From contig NZ_CP031834.1 of assembly GCF_003590645.1 (NCBI RefSeq), forward strand, positions 1,116,001-1,180,000: DNA of 64,000 nucleotides. Direction: 5' to 3'. Positions 58,960 to 64,000 of this stretch are shown in pieces. The notes under the pieces are model-generated. The model was given only the letters and a program-made list of their open reading frames with translations, was not told the DNA's origin and ran no database searches. Both the position numbers and the translations under genes were made by a program. The stretch's first letter is position 1, and each line of letters starts with the position of its first letter. This DNA is from Mesorhizobium sp. DCY119 (GTDB lineage Bacteria > Pseudomonadota > Alphaproteobacteria > Rhizobiales > Rhizobiaceae).

Positions 58960-59772
58960 ATGCAGCCACCTGCGAATGCCCCGACCGGTTCGACAGAAAC
59001 AGGGCGTTCGCCGCTTGTGGAGGCGCACGGTCTGGTCAAGCAGTTCGGCGGTCTGCGCGCGGTCGACGGCATGTCGATCACGTTGCATCGCGGCGAGATG
59101 ATGGGGCTGATCGGACCCAACGGTGCCGGCAAGACGACGCTGTTCAACCTGCTCGCCGGCAGCCTCAGGCCGACTTCCGGCGAGATCAGGATTGCCGGCG
59201 AGGCGGTTTCGCATGAAGGCCCCGAGCGCCGTGTCGCGCGCGGCGTCGGCCGCACCTTCCAGATCCCGCGGCCATTCGCCGAAATGACGATTCTGGAGAA
59301 CGTCCTGACCGGCGGTCAGCATCAGGCCGGCGAACACATCTGGAAGAATTTTTTGCAGCCCGGCCGCGTCGCTTCGCAGGAAAGGGCCGCTGTGGAGAAG
59401 GCACGTTCGCTGCTGGAATTCGTCACGCTTTCCGGCCTCGAGAGCGAGCCGGCGCGGGTGCTGTCCGGCGGTCAACGCAAGCTGCTCGAACTCGCCCGCA
59501 TCCTGATGGCCGACCCCGAAACCATCCTGCTCGACGAGCCGGCAGCCGGCGTCAATCCGACGCTGCTCGAACTCATCATCGACCGCGTGCTGGATCTCAA
59601 TGCGCGCGGCAAGTCGATCCTGCTGATCGAGCACAATATGGAGATGGTCGCGCGGCTGTGCGGCCGTGTGGTCGTCATGGCGGCGGGCAAACATCTGGCG
59701 GAAGGTTCTCCCGCCGAAGTGTCGCGCGACCGCACCGTCATCGAAGCTTATCTCGGCGGGGTGGCGGCATGA
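58960..59772 (+). CDS. livG: Liv-type ABC transporter ATP-binding protein LivG
   Basis: A 270-residue LivG-type ATPase. Walker A GPNGAGKTT, signature LSGGQRKLLELARI, Walker B ILLDEPAAGVNP and GVGRTFQIPRPFAEMTILENV, the landmark of LivG proteins. ATG 58960 is the first of the forward operon, 20 bp after the candidate operator. Its stop overlaps livF by 4 bp. Confidence 0.88.
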   Translation: MQPPANAPTGSTETGRSPLVEAHGLVKQFGGLRAVDGMSITLHRGEMMGLIGPNGAGKTTLFNLLAGSLRPTSGEIRIAGEAVSHEGPERRVARGVGRTFQIPRPFAEMTILENVLTGGQHQAGEHIWKNFLQPGRVASQERAAVEKARSLLEFVTLSGLESEPARVLSGGQRKLLELARILMADPETILLDEPAAGVNPTLLELIIDRVLDLNARGKSILLIEHNMEMVARLCGRVVVMAAGKHLAEGSPAEVSRDRTVIEAYLGGVAA

Positions 59773-60524
59773 CGATAGCCGGCCAACCCGTCGCCCTGTC
59801 CACCAAAGCGCTGGTCGCCGGCTATGAGCGCGACCTGCCCATCGTGCGCGGCGTCGATTTTTCCATCCGCTCGGGCGAACTCGTCATCGTGCTTGGACCC
59901 AACGGCGCCGGCAAATCCACCTTCGTCAAGGCCATCGCGGGTCTGGTGCCGGTCCATTCCGGTGCAACGTTCCTTGGCGATCGCGACATCACCACGGTCC
60001 CGGCGCACGAAAAAATCCGCCACGGCCTGGCTTTCGTGCCGCAGACCGAAAACATCTTCGCGACGCTGTCGATCAACGACAATCTTCTTCTGGCTGCAAA
60101 CATCCTGCCGAAGGAGAATCGCAGCCGGCGCATCGCCGATCTCTACGCCATGTTTCCCGATCTTGCATCGCGGCCGTCGCTGCGTGCCGGCCAGCTTTCC
60201 GGCGGCCAGCGCCAGATGCTGGCGGTGGCGCGCGCGCTGATCGTCGAGCCGTCGGTGCTGATCCTCGACGAGCCGTCTGCCGGCCTGTCGCCCAAGATCG
60301 TCTCGGAGGTCTTTTCCAAGCTCAAGGCGATCAACGAAACCGGGGTCACCATCATTCTCGTCGAGCAGAACGTGAAGGCAGCGCTCGCCATCGCCGACCG
60401 CGCCGTCATCCTGGTCGAAGGCCTTCTGCGGCATGAGGGGCCGGCCGCGACATTGGCCGACGATCCCATCGTCGCCGAGCTTTATCTCGGCGCGCGGCAT
60501 GAGCCGAAGGCGGTGGCGCCATGA
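59769..60524 (+). CDS. livF: Liv-type ABC transporter ATP-binding protein LivF
   Basis: A 251-residue LivF-type ATPase. Walker A GPNGAGKST, signature LSGGQRQMLAVARALI, Walker B VLILDEPSAGLSP and GLAFVPQTENIFATLSINDNL, typical of LivF. The start MTIAGQPVAL at 59769 overlaps livG (ATGA); its stop overlaps livH by 4 bp. Confidence 0.88.
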   Translation: MTIAGQPVALSTKALVAGYERDLPIVRGVDFSIRSGELVIVLGPNGAGKSTFVKAIAGLVPVHSGATFLGDRDITTVPAHEKIRHGLAFVPQTENIFATLSINDNLLLAANILPKENRSRRIADLYAMFPDLASRPSLRAGQLSGGQRQMLAVARALIVEPSVLILDEPSAGLSPKIVSEVFSKLKAINETGVTIILVEQNVKAALAIADRAVILVEGLLRHEGPAATLADDPIVAELYLGARHEPKAVAP

Positions 60525-61432
60525 ACCCGCAGGCAATCATGGACGGGCTGATCACCGGTTCGATGATCGGGCTTGGCGCCATCGGCGTGACGCTGACCTA
60601 TTCGATCCTGCGCTTCGCCAATTTCGCGCACGGCGAATTCATCAGCTGGGGCGCCTATTTCGCGCTCGCCATCAGCGGGGCGCTCGGTTCGCTGTCGGGT
60701 GGGTTTCTCACGCCGATAGGGCCGTTCTCCTTCGGCTGGTCGCTGCCCTTGGCGACCGTGATAGCCGTGGCGCTTACCGGTGGGCTGGCGCTTCTCGTCG
60801 ACGCTCTTCTGTTTGGTCGCCTGCGCGCCCAGCGCGGTGCCGTCATCATCATGGTGATGGCGAGCTTTGGCGCCGCGCTCACCCTGCGCAGTCTGCTCGA
60901 ATTCATCTTCACCTCCAAGCCCGCCTATTTCTCGAAGGCGCTGCAGATCGCATTGCCGCTCGGCGGCGGCTTGCGGGCGACGCCCGACCAGCTTCTGTCG
61001 CTCGGCATTGCCGTGCTGCTCGTCGTCGCCATCCACCTGCTGCTCACCCGCACTGCGATCGGCCGCTCGATGCGCGCCGTCAGCGAAAACCAGCAGCTTG
61101 CCGGCGTCGTCGGCATCGATGTGCGCAAGGTCATCCGCACGGTCTGGGTGCTTGGCGCGGGGCTGGCCTGCGTCGCCGGCGTCATGGCCGGGCTGCTGGT
61201 GCAGATCCGCCCCTATATGGGTTTCGATCTCCTGCTGCCGCTGTTTGCGGCGGCGATACTGGGCGGCATCGGCAGTGTGCCCGGCGCCATGCTTGCCGGC
61301 CTGATCGTCGGGCTGACGGAGGCCTTTGCCGTCCAGCTCATCGGGGCTGAATGGCGCGCGGCCATCGCCTTCGTGATCCTCGTCGCGGTGCTGCTGCTGC
61401 GCCCGCAGGGCCTGTTCGGGAGGCCGGAATGA
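60521..61432 (+). CDS. livH: Liv-type ABC transporter permease LivH
   Basis: A 303-residue LivH-type permease with about eight hydrophobic segments. Landmarks FANFAHGEFISWGAYFA and LGGIGSVPGAMLAGLIVGL. It overlaps both livF and livM by 4 bp, part of a tight livGFHM operon whose order (ATPases first) differs from the enterobacterial livHMGF. Confidence 0.88.
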   Translation: MNPQAIMDGLITGSMIGLGAIGVTLTYSILRFANFAHGEFISWGAYFALAISGALGSLSGGFLTPIGPFSFGWSLPLATVIAVALTGGLALLVDALLFGRLRAQRGAVIIMVMASFGAALTLRSLLEFIFTSKPAYFSKALQIALPLGGGLRATPDQLLSLGIAVLLVVAIHLLLTRTAIGRSMRAVSENQQLAGVVGIDVRKVIRTVWVLGAGLACVAGVMAGLLVQIRPYMGFDLLLPLFAAAILGGIGSVPGAMLAGLIVGLTEAFAVQLIGAEWRAAIAFVILVAVLLLRPQGLFGRPE

Positions 61433-62445
61433 GCGTCGAACTGATCGGCTATGGCGCCTTCTTCCTCACCATGGCGCTCACCTACGCCATCATCTGCCTG
61501 GGCCTAAACGTGCAGTGGGGGCAGACCGGCCTGTTCAATGTCGGTATCGCCGGCTTCGTCGCCATCGGCGCCTATGTCTCGGCGATCCTGACGACGCCGG
61601 ACACTGCTAACCGCTTCGGCGGCTTTGACCTGCCGATCGCCGTCGGCTGGCTCGGGGCAGCGCTCGCCGCCGGCATCATCGCCTTCCTCATCGGCTGGCT
61701 GACGATCCGGCTGAGAGCGGACTATCTCGCCATCGCCACCTTCGGCGTTGCGGTCGCGGTCCAGCTTTGCGCCCTCAATCTGGAGCGTCTCACCGGCGGC
61801 CCCTTCGGCATCGGCTTCATCCCGCGTCCCTTCGCCAGCCTTGCCGGCGATCCGCTGGCCTTCAGCCTGCTCAATCTCGGCGTGCTCGTCGTTGTCGTGC
61901 TCGTGCTCTATCTCGCGCTGGAACGGCTGGTGCGCAGCCCGTGGGGACGCGTGCTGCGCGCCATTCGCGAGGACGAGACGGCAGCGCTGGCGCTGGGCAA
62001 AAGCGCGGTCAGGTTCCGCCTTCAGGCCTTCGCCATCGGGGGCGGCATCATGGGGCTGGCGGGTGCCGCGCAGGCGCATTTCATCGGCTTCATCGCGCCG
62101 GAAAACTATTTGCCTATGCTGACCTTCCAGGTCTGGGCGATGCTGATCGTCGGCGGTTCCGGCAACAATCGCGGCGCGATCCTTGGCGCGGTTCTGGTCT
62201 GGGGCATCTGGGCTGCTTCGGCGGCGGCTGTATCGGCCATCTTCCCGCCCGACCAGCAGGCGCGCGCCGCCGCACTCCAGATCGTCATGATCGGCGTCGC
62301 ACTCTGTGCCATCCTGCTCCTGCGCCCACGCGGCATTCTGGGCGAGGTGCGGGTGGTTTCCCGCCATCTCGGCCGCCTCTCACCGCTCAAGCGCGCCACC
62401 TCGATCCCGCAAAACGATGAGCCTCAGCATGTCCAGAAGCCCTGA
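61429..62445 (+). CDS. livM: Liv-type ABC transporter permease LivM
   Basis: A 338-residue LivM-type permease with ten or so hydrophobic segments. Landmarks are GLNVQWGQTGLFNVGIAGFVAIGAY (shown in parts), GWLTIRLRADYLAIATFG and LGKSAVRFRLQAFAIGGG. The start MSVELIGYG at 61429 overlaps livH. Its end overlaps the AKR-Rid gene by about 29 bp. Confidence 0.88.
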   Translation: MSVELIGYGAFFLTMALTYAIICLGLNVQWGQTGLFNVGIAGFVAIGAYVSAILTTPDTANRFGGFDLPIAVGWLGAALAAGIIAFLIGWLTIRLRADYLAIATFGVAVAVQLCALNLERLTGGPFGIGFIPRPFASLAGDPLAFSLLNLGVLVVVVLVLYLALERLVRSPWGRVLRAIREDETAALALGKSAVRFRLQAFAIGGGIMGLAGAAQAHFIGFIAPENYLPMLTFQVWAMLIVGGSGNNRGAILGAVLVWGIWAASAAAVSAIFPPDQQARAAALQIVMIGVALCAILLLRPRGILGEVRVVSRHLGRLSPLKRATSIPQNDEPQHVQKP

Positions 62446-63886
62446 CCACATCGCGCTCGGCGACACGCTTTCCATCAGCCGCCTGGTCTGCGGGCTGTGG
62501 CAGGTGGCCGATCTCGAAAAGGGCGGCACGCTGCTCGATCCAGAGCGCGCAGCGGATGCGCTTCAGGCCTATGCCGAAACCGGCTTCGACACCTTCGACA
62601 TGGCCGACCACTATGGCAGCGCCGAAGTGATTACCGGCCGGCTTCTGGCGCGTTATCCCGCCAGCAAGCGTCCCGTCGCCTTCACCAAATGGTGCCCGGA
62701 GCCGGGGCCGATGACTGCCGAGATCGTGCGCAAAGGCGTGCAGGAACGACTCGACCGGCTCGGCGTCGACAAGGTCGATCTCCTGCAATTCCACTGGTGG
62801 ACCTTCGAGCATCCGGCATGGCTCGATGCGCTGCATGAGATGGCACAGCTCAAAGGCGAGGGGCTGATCGGCGCGATCGGCGTCACCAATTTCGATGCCG
62901 CGCATCTGGCGCTGGCGCTGGCCGACGGCGTGCCGATCGCCACCAATCAGGTTTCCTTCTCGCTGATTGACCGGCGGGCAGCGGGCGCGCTTTCCGATCT
63001 CTGCAAGAAAACCAGCGTGAAACTGCTGGCCTATGGCACGCTTTGCGGCGGCTTCCTCTCCGAAAAATGGCTGGGCCAGCCGGAACCCTCCGAAATCGCC
63101 GACTGGAGCCGTTCGAAATACAAGCGCTTCATCGATACGGCCGGCGGCTGGGCCGGTTTCCAGTGCATTCTCGCTGCTGCAAACGAGATTGCAAAAAAGC
63201 ATGAGGTCTCGATTTCCAATGTCGCGACGCGTTGGGTGCTCGAACATGAGGCGGTAGCGGCGGCCATCATCGGCGCGCGCATCGGCGAGAGCGAGCACCG
63301 CTCCGACAACCTCAACATTTTCGGCTTCTCGCTCGACGCCGAGGATAAGGCGCGGCTGGACCAGGCCTTCACTGCTACAAAACCCATTCCCGGCGATTGC
63401 GGCGACGAATATCGCCGCCCGCCCTATCTCACCGCGTCGGGCGACCTCAGCCACCACCTCGACGCGATCCCGTCGGTGTTCAAGGCGGAGCCCATGCCCG
63501 GCCGCCCTGATCGCCTGCGCGTTTCCTCCGGCAGCATCTGGGAGCCGATCGCCGGCTACAGCCGCGCCGTGCGGGTGAAGGACATGATCCGCGTCTCCGG
63601 CACGACCGCCACCCACGCCGCCGACCGTTGCGTGGCGCCCGGCGATGCCGGCGCGCAGACCACCTACATTCTCGACAAGATCGCCGCTTCCATCACGGCG
63701 CTCGGCGGCAAGATGGAGGATGTCGTGCGCACCCGCATCTATCTGCGCGACGCCTCGAAATGGGAGCCGGTGTCCCGCGCCCATGGCCGGGTGTTCGGCG
63801 CGGTGCTGCCGGCCAACACATTGATCGAAGCCGGCGATCTGATCGGCGACTACGAGGTCGAGATCGAGGCCGAGGCGATCGTCTGA
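62417..63886 (+). CDS. Aldo/keto reductase fused to a Rid-family domain
   Basis: A 489-residue fusion. Residues about 10-345 are an aldo/keto reductase: Asp-Tyr in DMADHYGS, Lys in VAFTKWC, His in [12 protein letters not shown]. After a linker (about 345-370), residues about 375-489 form a Rid/YjgF (RidA-like) domain with [37 protein letters not shown] and [23 protein letters not shown]. Rid domains deaminate or quench reactive enamines/imines. A single polypeptide that joins the two is unusual. Start choices are ATG 62417 and 62429; both overlap livM. Confidence 0.86.
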   Translation: MSLSMSRSPDHIALGDTLSISRLVCGLWQVADLEKGGTLLDPERAADALQAYAETGFDTFDMADHYGSAEVITGRLLARYPASKRPVAFTKWCPEPGPMTAEIVRKGVQERLDRLGVDKVDLLQFHWWTFEHPAWLDALHEMAQLKGEGLIGAIGVTNFDAAHLALALADGVPIATNQVSFSLIDRRAAGALSDLCKKTSVKLLAYGTLCGGFLSEKWLGQPEPSEIADWSRSKYKRFIDTAGGWAGFQCILAAANEIAKKHEVSISNVATRWVLEHEAVAAAIIGARIGESEHRSDNLNIFGFSLDAEDKARLDQAFTATKPIPGDCGDEYRRPPYLTASGDLSHHLDAIPSVFKAEPMPGRPDRLRVSSGSIWEPIAGYSRAVRVKDMIRVSGTTATHAADRCVAPGDAGAQTTYILDKIAASITALGGKMEDVVRTRIYLRDASKWEPVSRAHGRVFGAVLPANTLIEAGDLIGDYEVEIEAEAIV

Positions 63887-64000
63887 GGTTCCGCGGCAAA
63901 GCGCCGGCTGACGAAGCGTGAGCCGGCAAGCCCGAAGCGCCATGGATAATCGACCGCCTGGCTGATGCCGATGCGTTTTCCGACGAGGATGCCGACATCC
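63850..64000 (-). CDS. Partial reverse-strand protein, C-terminal end
   Basis: An open reverse frame enters from the right edge and stops at TAG 63850-63852. The visible end reads [16 protein letters not shown], then [18 protein letters not shown], with G/C-rich third positions typical of real genes here. It would overlap the fusion gene's end by 37 bp antisense. Family not recognised; it could be non-coding. Confidence 0.35.
   Translation of the reverse strand, partial: DVGILVGKRIGISQAVDYPWRFGLAGSRFVSRRFAAEPQTIASASISTS

Noticed and set aside
1-64000. tRNA, rRNA, prophage, toxin-antitoxin or CRISPR loci
   Set aside because: None with convincing sequence features was seen in reading both strands; small RNAs cannot be excluded by eye.

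Overview
The window is a high-GC alphaproteobacterial chromosome segment, most likely from a Rhizobiales member of the Phyllobacteriaceae type (Mesorhizobium/Aminobacter-like). I base this on the pstSCAB-phoU-phoB order, the PhyR-NepR-EcfG general stress response core, several HWE-type histidine kinases, many ABC uptake systems and abundant palindromic intergenic repeats. No database search was possible, so names rest on motifs, lengths and gene order. I saw no rRNA, tRNA, CRISPR array, transposase or prophage.

Layout. 0-7 kb: the start of a HerA-like ATPase, then a reverse-strand peptide ABC transporter operon (binding protein, two permeases, two ATPases) behind a membrane-type dipeptidase. 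7-17 kb: a soluble four-PAS hybrid histidine kinase, then the phosphate operon pstSCAB-phoU-phoB behind a Pho box; no phoR is present. 17-22 kb: a ROK repressor divergent from a xylose-type ABC transporter (xylF, xylH, single-domain xylG) with a perfect 25-bp palindrome between them. 22-34 kb: a general stress response island. phyR and nepR-ecfG are divergent, and at least nine matches to the EcfG promoter (GGAAC, 16-17 bp, CGTT) lie within about 9 kb. They precede phyR, nepR-ecfG, an HWE kinase, a DUF1328 protein, a lipoprotein, a Crp/Fnr regulator, an AI-2E-family permease, a DUF883 protein and a PRC-barrel protein. One further perfect match faces no obvious gene. Three HWE kinases lie in this island.

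34-38 kb: a phosphonate monoester hydrolase/sulfatase, then a ring-cleaving dioxygenase, a carboxylesterase and two small GNAT-like proteins. 38-55 kb: a large catabolic region that looks built for a methylated or quaternary amine. It has a GcvT-like protein, two phytoene-dehydrogenase-like flavoproteins, a methyltransferase, a BetI-like TetR regulator, two paralogous binding proteins, an amine oxidase, a polyamine-type ABC transporter, a class III aminotransferase and a Rieske oxygenase whose bridging residue is Glu. Three divergent or upstream regions carry the same TTGAA-N6-TTCAA palindrome, suggesting one BetI-like regulon. 55-64 kb: a GntR-controlled divergent pair of operons. One arm has GntR, a TIGR04076-like protein, an aldo/keto reductase and a Liv-type binding protein; the other has livGFHM and an unusual aldo/keto reductase-Rid fusion. 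Its substrate is unknown.

The best candidates for undescribed biology are the 38-55 kb amine regulon, the Liv/AKR-Rid system at 55-64 kb, and the dense EcfG promoter array, including the orphan promoter near 32.8 kb.
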